A stretch of DNA of 64,000 bases from Rhodococcus triatomae. GTDB lineage: Bacteria; Actinomycetota; Actinomycetes; Mycobacteriales; Mycobacteriaceae. The stretch spans positions 1,612,001 to 1,676,000 of the forward strand of contig NZ_CP048814.1 of NCBI RefSeq assembly GCF_014217785.1, given 5' to 3'. The notes under the pieces are model-generated. The model saw only the letters and a program-made list of their open reading frames with translations, was not told the origin of the DNA and did no database searches. Both the position numbers and the translations under genes were made by a program. Positions within the stretch are counted from its first letter, which is position 1. Each line of letters opens with the position of its first letter. This document shows positions 10,073 through 17,874 of this stretch, in pieces.

Positions 10073-10865
10073 CCGCCTTCTTGTACCGCCGGATCGCGAA
10101 CGGCACGAACACGACGAGCAGGAGCACCGTCCACAGCAGTGAGGCCAGGATCGGGTTCTGCAGCGGCCACACGTCGGGGACCACCATCTGGGGATTGGTG
10201 TTACCGAACAGCTCGCGCACCGCCTGGGTCAGCGCCGACACGGGGTTCCACTCGGCGACCACCCGCAGTGGACCGGGCAGGCTGTTGATGTCGACGAACG
10301 TGTTGGCCATGAAGGACAGCGGGAAGATCACCACGAAGCTCGCGTTGTTGAACACCTCCGGCGTCCTGATCCACAGACCCACGACCACCATCACCCAGGA
10401 CAGGGCATAGGCGAACAACAGCAACAGCACATACGCGAGCAACGCCCGCCCGACGTCCGTGTTGATCCGCCAGCCGACGACGAGGCCGGTGAGAGACATG
10501 ACGACGAGGCTCACGATGTTGATGAGCACGTCCGAGGACGTGCGCCCGACCAGTACGGCCGACGGCGCCATCGGCAGCGACCGGAACCGGTCGATGATGC
10601 CCTTCTGCAGATCCTCCGCCATGCCCAGCCCGGTCCAGGTGGACCCGAAGATGACCGTCTGGGTGAAGATGCCCGCGATCAGGAACTCCCGGTACGACAT
10701 GCCGGGGATCTCGATCGCCGTGCCGAACACGTACGCGAAGAGCAGGACGAACATGATCGGCGACAGGATGGTGAAAACCAGGAGATCCGGCACCCGCTTG
10801 ATCTTGATGACATTGCGCTTGGCGATCGTCATGCCGTCGCCGAGAGCCATCTGCACCGAGTTCAT
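10062..10865 (-). CDS. ABC-2 type exporter permease (DrrB-like)
   Basis: The 267-residue membrane protein has six hydrophobic segments and the ABC-2 pattern seen in DrrB/daunorubicin-resistance permeases, including the conserved stretch [17 protein letters not shown] between the second and third segments and a [17 protein letters not shown] motif late in the protein. It overlaps the ATPase gene by 4 nt (ATGA), so the two form one exporter. DrrAB systems pump lipids or hydrophobic drugs; the substrate here is unknown. Confidence 0.88.
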   Translation of the reverse strand: MNSVQMALGDGMTIAKRNVIKIKRVPDLLVFTILSPIMFVLLFAYVFGTAIEIPGMSYREFLIAGIFTQTVIFGSTWTGLGMAEDLQKGIIDRFRSLPMAPSAVLVGRTSSDVLINIVSLVVMSLTGLVVGWRINTDVGRALLAYVLLLLFAYALSWVMVVVGLWIRTPEVFNNASFVVIFPLSFMANTFVDINSLPGPLRVVAEWNPVSALTQAVRELFGNTNPQMVVPDVWPLQNPILASLLWTVLLLVVFVPFAIRRYKKAVSR

Positions 10866-11824
10866 GCCGTCTCCTCCTCTGCCTGCTCGGCCTCGTGGCC
10901 GGTGAGGGTGAGGAACACCTCGTCGAGCGTGGGCTTGCGCAGCCCGACGTCGGCCACCGGGATTCCCTGTTCCGACAATCTCCCGAGTAGTCGCACGAGA
11001 TCGTCCGCTCCGCCCGAGACCGGGATCGTGACGCGGTGGACGGTCTCCTCCACCACGACTTCCCCGGCAGCCACGGCGGCCGCCGCCTCCCGCACCACCG
11101 ACAGGTCCGCGGACTCCCCGACGGTGAGCTCGATCCGCTCACCACCCACCAGTTGCTTGAGGTCGTCGGTGGTGCCGCGGGCGATGACCGTGCCGTGGTC
11201 GATGACCGCGACCTGGTCCGCGAGCCGCTCGGCTTCCTCCATGTACTGGGTGGTGAGCAGCAGCGTCGTCCCGCGGGCCACCAGCTCCTCGATGACGTCC
11301 CACAATGCGAGCCGGGCGCGCGGATCGAGCCCGGTAGTGGGCTCGTCCAGGAACAGCACCTCCGGATCGGCGACGAGGGCACCCGCCAGGTCGAGACGCC
11401 GCCGCATGCCGCCGGAGTAGCCCTTGACCGGGCGGTCGCCCGCGTCGACGAGGTCGAACTGTGCCAGCAGTTCCCGAGCCCGCTCCCTGGCCCGCTTCGC
11501 GCCCAGGTGATAGAGCCGGCCCACCATCTCGAGGTTCTCGAAACCGGTGAGGTACTCGTCCACTGCCGCGTACTGGCCAGAGGCACCGATCCGTGCCCGG
11601 AGCGCGCGGGCATCGGTGACGACGTCGAGCCCCACGACCTCGGCCGTGCCCTCGTCCGGTGTGAGGAGGGTGGTGAGTATCCGGACCGTCGTCGTCTTGC
11701 CCGCACCGTTGGGCCCGAGCAGTGCCGTCACCGTGCCCTCACGGACCGTCAGATCGATCCCGTCCAGCGCAGTGACGTTCCCATACCTCTTGACCAGGCC
11801 TTCCGCCACGATCGCGTCCGCCAT
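10862..11824 (-). CDS. ABC exporter ATPase (DrrA-like)
   Basis: The ATG at 11824 (MADAIVAEGLVKRYG) is preferred over an upstream ATG at 11869 because a GGGGTGA ribosome site precedes it and family members begin here. The 320-residue product has Walker A GPNGAGKTT, the signature YSGGMRRRLDLA, Walker B VLFLDEPTTGLD and the H-loop region, followed by the extra C-terminal domain of DrrA-type ATPases (ending [11 protein letters not shown]). It energises the permease encoded directly downstream. The unit is separate from the sterol genes upstream. Confidence 0.92.
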   Translation of the reverse strand: MADAIVAEGLVKRYGNVTALDGIDLTVREGTVTALLGPNGAGKTTTVRILTTLLTPDEGTAEVVGLDVVTDARALRARIGASGQYAAVDEYLTGFENLEMVGRLYHLGAKRARERARELLAQFDLVDAGDRPVKGYSGGMRRRLDLAGALVADPEVLFLDEPTTGLDPRARLALWDVIEELVARGTTLLLTTQYMEEAERLADQVAVIDHGTVIARGTTDDLKQLVGGERIELTVGESADLSVVREAAAAVAAGEVVVEETVHRVTIPVSGGADDLVRLLGRLSEQGIPVADVGLRKPTLDEVFLTLTGHEAEQAEEETA

Positions 11825-11850
11825 CGAATCACCCCGTCCCGTCACCGAGT

Positions 11851-11946
11851 GTGCTGCCGCCTCCGGCACATCACAGATTTCTCGTGCGCTGCCGCCTTCG
11901 GCACATCACAGATTTCTCGTGCGCTGCCGCCTTCGGCACATCACAG
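11851..11946. repeat. Three tandem copies of a ~35-bp hairpin-forming unit
   Basis: Units begin at 11851, 11884 and 11919; the first has two differences and the third is cut short. Each contains a small inverted repeat, TGCCG-CCTT-CGGCA. The block lies between the 3' end of the SDR gene (12001) and the start of the DrrA gene, both on the - strand. It could act as a stack of weak terminators or be a replication-slippage product. Three copies without unique spacers do not make a CRISPR array. Confidence 0.85.
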
Positions 11947-12000
11947 TCTGCAGGACAGTCTGCCGGAGGGGACCGACACCGCGGGATCGATCACGGCGGT

Positions 12001-12837
12001 TCAGCCGGTGACGCGAGCCGCGTTTCCCGCGTCGATCGGCACGACGATGCCGCTCACGTGCGCATTGGCCTCCTCGGCGAGGAAGAGCACGACCCGGGTC
12101 ACCTCGAACGGGTCGAGCCAGGGAACCGGCTGCGCGTGCAGCATCTGCAGCACAGGGGCCACGTCCTGCTCGCCGGGCGCGTCGAGATCCGGACGCAGCG
12201 TCCCGTACAGCCAGTCGTTGTGGATCATCGGCGTCGAGATGTTGCCCGGTGCAATCGCGTTGACCGTGATCCCGTGTGCCGCCAGATCCATCGCAGCGCT
12301 CTTGGTCAGGCCGATGACTCCCCACTTGGACGCACCGTAGGCCGCCATCGTGTAGTTGCCCGCACGTCCCATCATCGACGAGACGGTCACGATCCGTCCG
12401 TAACCACGGCCGATCATCCCCGGCGCCACTGCGGACACGGTGTTGAAGACCCCGGTGAGATTGCTCGCGATCGTCTCGTCCCACTGCTCGGACGTCATGT
12501 CCTGTACGGGGGCGGCGACGGAGACACCCGCGTTCGCCACCGCGATGTCCACCCGGCCGACTTCGGACTCCGCCCGCGCCACCAGCGCGTCGACCGCTGC
12601 TCGATCCGCGGTGTCGAGCTTCGCCGACAGGCACCGGCGGCCGGTCGCCTCGACCAGACGTACCGTCTCCGCGAGATCCGCCTCCGTGGCCAGCGGATAG
12701 CCGACGGCAGGGGAACTCTCGGCGCGGTCGCACACCACGACGTCGGCACCACGTTCGGCGAACGCGATCGCATGCGAGCGGCCCTGCCCACGCGCAGCCC
12801 CGGTGACCAGCGCCACCCTGCCTTCGAAGTTGTCCAT
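12001..12837 (-). CDS. Mycofactocin-type short-chain dehydrogenase/reductase
   Basis: This 278-residue SDR has the glycine-rich motif TGAARGQGRSHA (from residue 12), which marks the mycofactocin-associated subfamily that includes carveol dehydrogenase of Rhodococcus. The NAG motif (residues 102-104), the active-site serine at about 153-154 and the YGASK catalytic pair (Tyr167, Lys171) are intact. Members hold NAD(H) tightly and are thought to need the redox peptide mycofactocin to be re-oxidised; this is family knowledge, not shown here. It follows ltp2 by 123 nt in the same direction, so it may share the sterol operon or have its own promoter. Substrate unknown, plausibly a sterol-derived or other alcohol. 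Confidence 0.85.
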   Translation of the reverse strand: MDNFEGRVALVTGAARGQGRSHAIAFAERGADVVVCDRAESSPAVGYPLATEADLAETVRLVEATGRRCLSAKLDTADRAAVDALVARAESEVGRVDIAVANAGVSVAAPVQDMTSEQWDETIASNLTGVFNTVSAVAPGMIGRGYGRIVTVSSMMGRAGNYTMAAYGASKWGVIGLTKSAAMDLAAHGITVNAIAPGNISTPMIHNDWLYGTLRPDLDAPGEQDVAPVLQMLHAQPVPWLDPFEVTRVVLFLAEEANAHVSGIVVPIDAGNAARVTG

Positions 12838-12922
12838 GACGCTCCTGGTGTCGTTCGGTTCGGGGTAGGGCCGCGTCGCGCCCGGCGCGGCGGACGCGGT
12901 CCCCTATCGGTACCCGTTCCCC

Positions 12923-12940
12923 CCGCCGGGCGCCCGGCGG
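12923..12940. terminator. Perfect 18-bp GC palindrome between ltp2 and the SDR gene
   Basis: The 18-bp sequence centred at 12931/12932 reads the same on both strands and lies 20 nt past the ltp2 stop. It can fold as a short stable hairpin and could attenuate transcription leaving the sterol operon. There is no T-tract after it on either side, so a full intrinsic terminator is not certain. Confidence 0.4.
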
Positions 12941-12960
12941 ACTCCCGGTGACCGGGAACG

Positions 12961-14130
12961 TCAGGCGGTGAGTACCAGCCCGGAGGTCGGCACACCCGTC
13001 CCCGCGGTCACCAGCACCGACCGCGCGTCCTCGACCTGGTTCACGGACGTTCCGCGAATCTGCCTGACTCCCTCGGCAATTCCGTTCATCCCGTGAATGT
13101 ATGCCTCACCGAGCTGGCCACCGTGGGTGTTGAGCGGCAGCGTTCCACCGAGCTCGATCGCGCCGTCGGCGATGAAGTCCTTCGCCTCACCGCGGCCGCA
13201 GAACCCGAGTTCCTCGAGCTGCATCAGCACGTACGGGGTGAAGTGGTCGTACAACACTGCGGCGTCCATGTCCTGCGGCCCCAGCCCGGACTGGTCCCAC
13301 AGCTGGTTCCCGACGAGGCTCATCTCCGGGAGCCCGGCAAGTTCGTCACGGTAGTAGCTGGTCATGATGAACTGGTCGGTCCCGCTGCCCTGCGCCGCCG
13401 CCGCGACGATCGCGGGTGTCGCGGGGAGGTCCCTCGCCCGTTCCGGCGACGTGATCACCAGGGCGATGCCACCGTCCGATTCCTGACAGCAGTCGAGCAG
13501 GTGCAGCGGCTCCGCGATGAACCGTGAGTTCTGATGATCCTCCAGCGTGATCGGCTTTCCGTAGAAGAACGCGTCCGGATTGACCGCGGCGTGCTTGCGA
13601 TCGGTGACGGCAATCCTCCCGAAATCCTCACTGGTCGCGCCATATTCGTGCATGTACCGCTGCGCCACCATGGCGACGAACGCGGCCGGGGTGGACAGTC
13701 CGTGCGGGTAGGAGAACGCATTGTCCGCACCCGAGGAGTTGACCTGCTGCACCAGCCCGGTGTTGACCTGACCGAACCGCATCCCCGACCGCTCGTTGAA
13801 CGCACGATAGGCGACGACCACGTCGGCGACGCCGGTGGCCACGGCCATCGCGGCCTGCTGCACGGTCGCGCAGGCCGCGCCGCCACCGTAGTGGATCCGG
13901 CTGAAGAACTTCAGGTTCGGGATGCCGACGGCACGCGCGACGGCGACCTCGATGTTGGTGTCCATGGTGAACGAAGCCAGTCCGTCGACGTCGGCGGGCG
14001 TGAGCCCCGCATCGGCGAGAGCCGCCGTCACCGCCTCGGCCGCCAGCCGGAGTTCACTGCGCCCGGAGTCCTTCGAGAAGTCGGTGGCGCCGATCCCGAC
14101 GATCGCGGCCTGTCCCGACAGTCCGGTCAT
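12961..14130 (-). CDS. ltp2: Ltp2-type steroid side-chain aldol-lyase (thiolase-like)
   Basis: The 389-residue protein has the thiolase-like/SCP-x fold sequence of Ltp2 (AIVGIGATDFSKDSGRSELRL at the N-terminus, CATVQQAAMAV, GTLPLNTHGGQLGEAYIHG near the C-terminus). Ltp2 performs the last retro-aldol cleavage of the sterol side chain, releasing propionyl-CoA and the C19 steroid ketone. It acts in complex with the DUF35 domain of ChsH2, whose gene is two upstream. The start overlaps the chsH1 stop by ATGA. Context and order (chsE1-chsE2-chsH2-chsH1-ltp2) match the cholesterol igr operon of mycobacteria. Confidence 0.92.
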   Translation of the reverse strand: MTGLSGQAAIVGIGATDFSKDSGRSELRLAAEAVTAALADAGLTPADVDGLASFTMDTNIEVAVARAVGIPNLKFFSRIHYGGGAACATVQQAAMAVATGVADVVVAYRAFNERSGMRFGQVNTGLVQQVNSSGADNAFSYPHGLSTPAAFVAMVAQRYMHEYGATSEDFGRIAVTDRKHAAVNPDAFFYGKPITLEDHQNSRFIAEPLHLLDCCQESDGGIALVITSPERARDLPATPAIVAAAAQGSGTDQFIMTSYYRDELAGLPEMSLVGNQLWDQSGLGPQDMDAAVLYDHFTPYVLMQLEELGFCGRGEAKDFIADGAIELGGTLPLNTHGGQLGEAYIHGMNGIAEGVRQIRGTSVNQVEDARSVLVTAGTGVPTSGLVLTA

Positions 14131-14588
14131 GATCGTCCCCTGCTTCCGTCCGTGTCGGGAGTGCTTCCGTCCGTCACGAGCGTGACGGTCGAGGTGATGT
14201 GCGCGCCGAGACTGTCGGTGCCGGTGACCTGGACCGTGACGACCTCGCCGTCGATCGCGGTGACGTGGCCGGTGAGGACGAGGCTGTCGCCCGCGTACCA
14301 GGGGACGCCGAGACGCAGTGCGATCGAACGGATCACGGCGCGTGGACCGGCCCAGTCCGTCACGAACCGCTGGACCAGGCCGGTGTCGGTGAGGATGTTG
14401 ACGAAAATGTCCTTCGAGCCCTGATTCCGTGCCCGATCACGATCGTGGTGGACTTCCTGGAAGTCTCTCGTCGCGAGCGCTGCCGAGACCACGAACGTCG
14501 GTGTGCCTTCGACGACGAGTTCCGGCAAGACGTCACCGACTGCCACGGAGCCGAGCACGGGGCCGGCGGACGACGCGGTGGATGTCAC
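14127..14588 (-). CDS. chsH1: MaoC-like enoyl-CoA hydratase subunit ChsH1
   Basis: The GTG start at 14588 overlaps the chsH2 stop by 4 nt. The 153-residue single hotdog domain has the hydratase motif DFQEVHHDRDRARNQGS with the catalytic histidine/aspartate pair. ChsH1 pairs with the hotdog part of ChsH2 to hydrate the steroid enoyl-CoA made by ChsE1-ChsE2. A longer open frame upstream overlaps chsH2 and is not used. The C-terminal tail after about residue 130 (rich in Asp, Ser and Arg) looks disordered. Confidence 0.9.
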   Translation of the reverse strand: MTSTASSAGPVLGSVAVGDVLPELVVEGTPTFVVSAALATRDFQEVHHDRDRARNQGSKDIFVNILTDTGLVQRFVTDWAGPRAVIRSIALRLGVPWYAGDSLVLTGHVTAIDGEVVTVQVTGTDSLGAHITSTVTLVTDGSTPDTDGSRGRS

Positions 14589-15616
14589 GATTCCTCCTTC
14601 ACGGGGCGCCAGGCGAACAACGTCCACGGCTCGGATCCGGATTCGTCGCCGGGGAAATCGAGGAAGGTCGCCTCGACCGGCATCCCGATCCGTACCTCCT
14701 CGGGCGTGATGTTCCGCAGTTCCCCGAGCATGCGCACTCCCTCGTCGAGTTCGACGAGGGCGACCACGAAGGGCAGCGAGCGTCCGGGCACCTTCGGCGC
14801 ATGATGGACGACGAAGCTGAACACCCGGCCTCGCCCGGACGCGACGAGGTAGTCCGTCTCCTCGTCCTTCGCCTTCCAGAGCGCGGGTATCGGTGGGTGC
14901 TGGAGGCCTCCGTCCGGCCTGCGCTGGATCCGTAACTCGTGTGCCGCCACCCCGTCCCAGAAGAACCGGGTGTCGAGTGACGCGCTCGGACGCATCAGGC
15001 GCGCGGGATCCAGATCCGGGAACGCCGACACCTGAGCCCCGTCGGTACCGGCGTCGGCCGGCTCCGACCCGGACCGCGGTGGCGGCGCGAACTTGAGGAT
15101 CCGGAACAGCATCTCGGCGACCGGCTCGTCCGCGCCGTCCGGTGCCCGCACGGTCCAGTGGCTCCGGGTGGTGAAGAACCAGCCTTCGCCGAGGGCCGTC
15201 TTCTTGGGCCCCACGACGTCCTCGAGCACCGTCGTGACACTGACCTCCTCGCCGACACGCACGTACCGGTGATACGTCTGATCGCAGTTCGTGGCGACGA
15301 CGGAGGTGAATCCCGCCTCGTCGAGAATTGCGGTCATCCGGCCCAGTGGATCGTCGGCCTCCCTCCTGCCGTGCAGACCACGCATCGTCCACACCTGCGC
15401 CATGGCGGGGGGTGCGACGATCCCGTCGTGTCCGGCCTCCCGGGCGGCCGCCTCGTCGACGTAGATCGGGTTCTCGTCCCCGATCGCCTCGACCCAGTTG
15501 CGGATCATCGGCAGGTTGATCGGATCGCGCCCGGCGCGCGGCGCGCTGGCACCGTCCGCGCGCACGCGCTCGGCCGCGGCCAGCACCTGTTCCGGGTCGT
15601 CCAGTCCCGCGCTCAT
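14585..15616 (-). CDS. chsH2: ChsH2: MaoC hotdog domain fused to DUF35 OB-fold
   Basis: The 343-residue protein starts with a hotdog domain (about residues 25-185, containing NPIYVDEAAAREAGHDGIVAP) and ends with a DUF35-like OB fold (about 205-340). In mycobacteria the hotdog half joins ChsH1 to form the steroid enoyl-CoA hydratase and the OB-fold half docks on Ltp2, so the protein links two consecutive steps. The expected zinc-finger cysteines of many DUF35 proteins are not seen. Start and stop both overlap neighbours by 4 nt. Confidence 0.92.
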   Translation of the reverse strand: MSAGLDDPEQVLAAAERVRADGASAPRAGRDPINLPMIRNWVEAIGDENPIYVDEAAAREAGHDGIVAPPAMAQVWTMRGLHGRREADDPLGRMTAILDEAGFTSVVATNCDQTYHRYVRVGEEVSVTTVLEDVVGPKKTALGEGWFFTTRSHWTVRAPDGADEPVAEMLFRILKFAPPPRSGSEPADAGTDGAQVSAFPDLDPARLMRPSASLDTRFFWDGVAAHELRIQRRPDGGLQHPPIPALWKAKDEETDYLVASGRGRVFSFVVHHAPKVPGRSLPFVVALVELDEGVRMLGELRNITPEEVRIGMPVEATFLDFPGDESGSEPWTLFAWRPVKEES

Positions 15617-16764
15617 CGCGGCACCCGGGGCAGGTTCAGCCCGGCCGTCGCGATCAGTTCACGCATCACCTCGTTGACCCCGCCACCGAAGGTGATGACG
15701 AGATTGCGTTTGACCTGCATGTCCAGCCACCGCATGAGGTCCGCGGTGTCCGGATCCGTCGGATCGCCGTACCTCCCGACGATCTCCTCGGCGAGCCGTC
15801 CCACGCGCTGGATGCGCTCGGTGGCGAACACCTTGGTCGCCGACGCGTCCGCGATGTCCACCGCGCCCGCCTCGCTCGAGGCCACCTGCCAGTTGAGGAG
15901 TTCGTTGAGCCGGTACGTCGCGTGGATCTCGCCGAGCGCTCGGCGCACGTCGGGCCGATCGAGCAGGCGGTTCGCCTGCGCCCAGGCCCGCACCCGGTCG
16001 TAGAGACCACCGACCCGGCCTGCGGGGCCGAGCATCACCCGTTCGTGGTTGAGCTGTGTCGTGATGAGCCGCCATCCCCGATTCTCTTCGCCCACGAGCA
16101 TGTTCGCCGGTACTCGCACATCCGAGTAGTATGTCGCGTTCACGTGGTGCGCCCCGTCGCAGGTGATGATCGGCGTCCAGGTGTATCCGGGGTCGGTGGT
16201 GTCGACGATGAGGATCGAGATTCCGCGATGCCGCGAATCGGAGTCGCCGGTACGCACCGCGAGCCAGATGTAGTCGGCGTCGTGACCGCCCGTGGTGAAG
16301 ATCTTCTGGCCGTTGACGACGTACTCGTCGCCGACCCGGCGGGCGGTGGTACGCAGCGAGGCCAGATCGGTGCCCGCCTCGGGCTCGGTGTACCCGATGG
16401 CGAAGTGCACCTCGCCGGAGAGAATGGCGGGCAGGAACTTCCGCTTCTGCTCGTCGGTGCCGTACTCCTGCAGGGTGGGCCCCACGGTCTGCAGGGTGAC
16501 CGAGGGCAGGGGCACGTCGGCGCGCACTGCCTCGTTGACGAAGATCTGCTGTTCGATCTCGCCGAATCCACGGCCGCCGAACTCCACCGGCCAGCCGACG
16601 CCCAGCCACCCGTCCTTGCCCATGCGGCGGATGACCTCACGGTAGGTCTCGCCGTGCCGTTCGGTGCGCATGATCGCGGCCTCCGCCGGGGCGACGAGAC
16701 CGGAGAAGTACCTACGCAATTCGGATTGCAGCTCACGCTGCTCCGCTGTCAGATCGATGAACAC
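15613..16764 (-). CDS. chsE2: Steroid acyl-CoA dehydrogenase ChsE2 (FadE29-type)
   Basis: The GTG at 16764 gives VFIDLTAEQRELQ, which matches the conserved start of FadE29 proteins, and a 383-residue chain. It overlaps the chsE1 end by 16 nt. Characteristic stretches are HFAIGYTEPEAGTDLASLRT (flavin/substrate loop), VNGQKIFTTGGHDADYIW and AEEIVGRYG near the C-terminus. ChsE2 forms an alpha2-beta2 heterotetramer with ChsE1 and dehydrogenates the three-carbon side-chain steroid CoA ester. The frame stays open far upstream only as an antisense-like shadow of chsE1. Confidence 0.93.
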   Translation of the reverse strand: MFIDLTAEQRELQSELRRYFSGLVAPAEAAIMRTERHGETYREVIRRMGKDGWLGVGWPVEFGGRGFGEIEQQIFVNEAVRADVPLPSVTLQTVGPTLQEYGTDEQKRKFLPAILSGEVHFAIGYTEPEAGTDLASLRTTARRVGDEYVVNGQKIFTTGGHDADYIWLAVRTGDSDSRHRGISILIVDTTDPGYTWTPIITCDGAHHVNATYYSDVRVPANMLVGEENRGWRLITTQLNHERVMLGPAGRVGGLYDRVRAWAQANRLLDRPDVRRALGEIHATYRLNELLNWQVASSEAGAVDIADASATKVFATERIQRVGRLAEEIVGRYGDPTDPDTADLMRWLDMQVKRNLVITFGGGVNEVMRELIATAGLNLPRVPR

Positions 16765-17789
16765 CGTGCCCCCACGAGGTCGAGTCGGTATGCGGCGCCG
16801 CCGACGAGGCGGGCGAGGTCCTTCGAGGTCGAGTAGTAGCGGTGCAGTGGATAGGTCACGTCGACGCCGAGACCGCCGTGCAGATGGTGCAGTTGTTGCA
16901 TCGCCGCCGGCACCTCGGCGGCGATCCAGAAGGCGAGGACGTCGAGATCCTCTGCCGCGTCCAATTCCTCGGACACGCGCCAGCCCGCGGAGAGCGCGGC
17001 GACGTGGAGCGTGCGGGAGACGACGTAGACGTCGGCGATCTGCTGGGCGACCGCCTGGAAGGTGGCGAGGGGCTTGCCGAACTGATGCCGGGTCGCCAGG
17101 TGTTCGGCGGCCAGTGCGGTGGCTCCGGACAGCAGACCGTCGCACACCGCGCCGATCGCGGCGAGCGCGCAGTCGTACAGCCTCGTGACCGAATCCTCTC
17201 CTGTGGAGACGAATTCGGCTGGCGCCTCGTCGAACGCGACGGCGAACTCGGGGGCTCCCGCCGAGCTCGGGGTCGCGGTGAGGGTCACTCCTGTGGCCTC
17301 GGGGTCGACGAGGACGACGCCCTCCGCGGTGGGAACGAGGATGCGGTACGCACTGTCGGCGAACGGGACCGCGACGACGCGGCCGGTGACGACGTGCCCC
17401 TGGCCGGAAGGAGTCACGGCCGTGGTGGGGTGCGCCGGGAAGGGCGCACCGGGTTCGGCGAGTGCCGCGGTGAGCCGACGACCGCGCACGACCTCGGGGA
17501 GGATGCGACCGAGTAACTCCTCGTCGCCGAGCGCGACCAGCGGCATCACCCCGAAACCGAGGGTGGCGAGCAGCGGCATCCCGGCCGCGTGCCGTCCCAC
17601 CTCGGCGAGCAGCGCGGCGATGTCGGCGAAGGTCAGCCCCTCGCCGCCGAGGTGGGACGGCACGGCGAGACCGGGAAGTTCCGCCTCGACGCATGCTGCC
17701 CACATCTCGTCGGGCTCGAGATCGCGAGCCAGGACACCGCCCGCGACCTGCGCAACGGCCTCCTGGGTGTCATCTCCGGTGAAGTCCAC
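16749..17789 (-). CDS. chsE1: Steroid acyl-CoA dehydrogenase ChsE1 (FadE28-type)
   Basis: The GTG start at 17789 (VDFTGDDTQEAV) has a GGGAG ribosome site and lies 37 nt after a KstR-like operator, so upstream in-frame starts are rejected. The 346-residue protein is shorter and more divergent than usual acyl-CoA dehydrogenases, as expected for FadE28, and it keeps RHQFGKPLATFQAVAQQIAD and HHLHGGLGVDVTYPLHR. It is the partner of ChsE2; the flavin site is shared between subunits. First gene of the chsE1-chsE2-chsH2-chsH1-ltp2 operon. Confidence 0.9.
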   Translation of the reverse strand: MDFTGDDTQEAVAQVAGGVLARDLEPDEMWAACVEAELPGLAVPSHLGGEGLTFADIAALLAEVGRHAAGMPLLATLGFGVMPLVALGDEELLGRILPEVVRGRRLTAALAEPGAPFPAHPTTAVTPSGQGHVVTGRVVAVPFADSAYRILVPTAEGVVLVDPEATGVTLTATPSSAGAPEFAVAFDEAPAEFVSTGEDSVTRLYDCALAAIGAVCDGLLSGATALAAEHLATRHQFGKPLATFQAVAQQIADVYVVSRTLHVAALSAGWRVSEELDAAEDLDVLAFWIAAEVPAAMQQLHHLHGGLGVDVTYPLHRYYSTSKDLARLVGGAAYRLDLVGARCSSI

Positions 17790-17825
17790 TCTGCTCCCGC
17801 CTACCGATCGACGCGCCAACTCAAT

Positions 17826-17839
17826 TAGAACGTGTTTCA
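17826..17839. promoter_or_regulatory. KstR-like operator upstream of chsE1
   Basis: TAGAACGTGTTTCA at 17826-17839 matches the KstR consensus TnnAACnnGTTnnA at every fixed base. It lies 37 nt before the chsE1 start, the same distance as the operator in front of the fadE34-type gene. KstR would repress the operon until a 3-oxo-steroid-CoA ligand releases it. Confidence 0.8.
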
Positions 17840-17874
17840 GTTGTAGCACCCTCCCCCGCCGAGGGGAAGTCTCC

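Noticed and set aside
11851..11946. Possible CRISPR array
   Set aside because: Repeats are directly adjacent with no unique spacers, only three units, and no cas genes are near.
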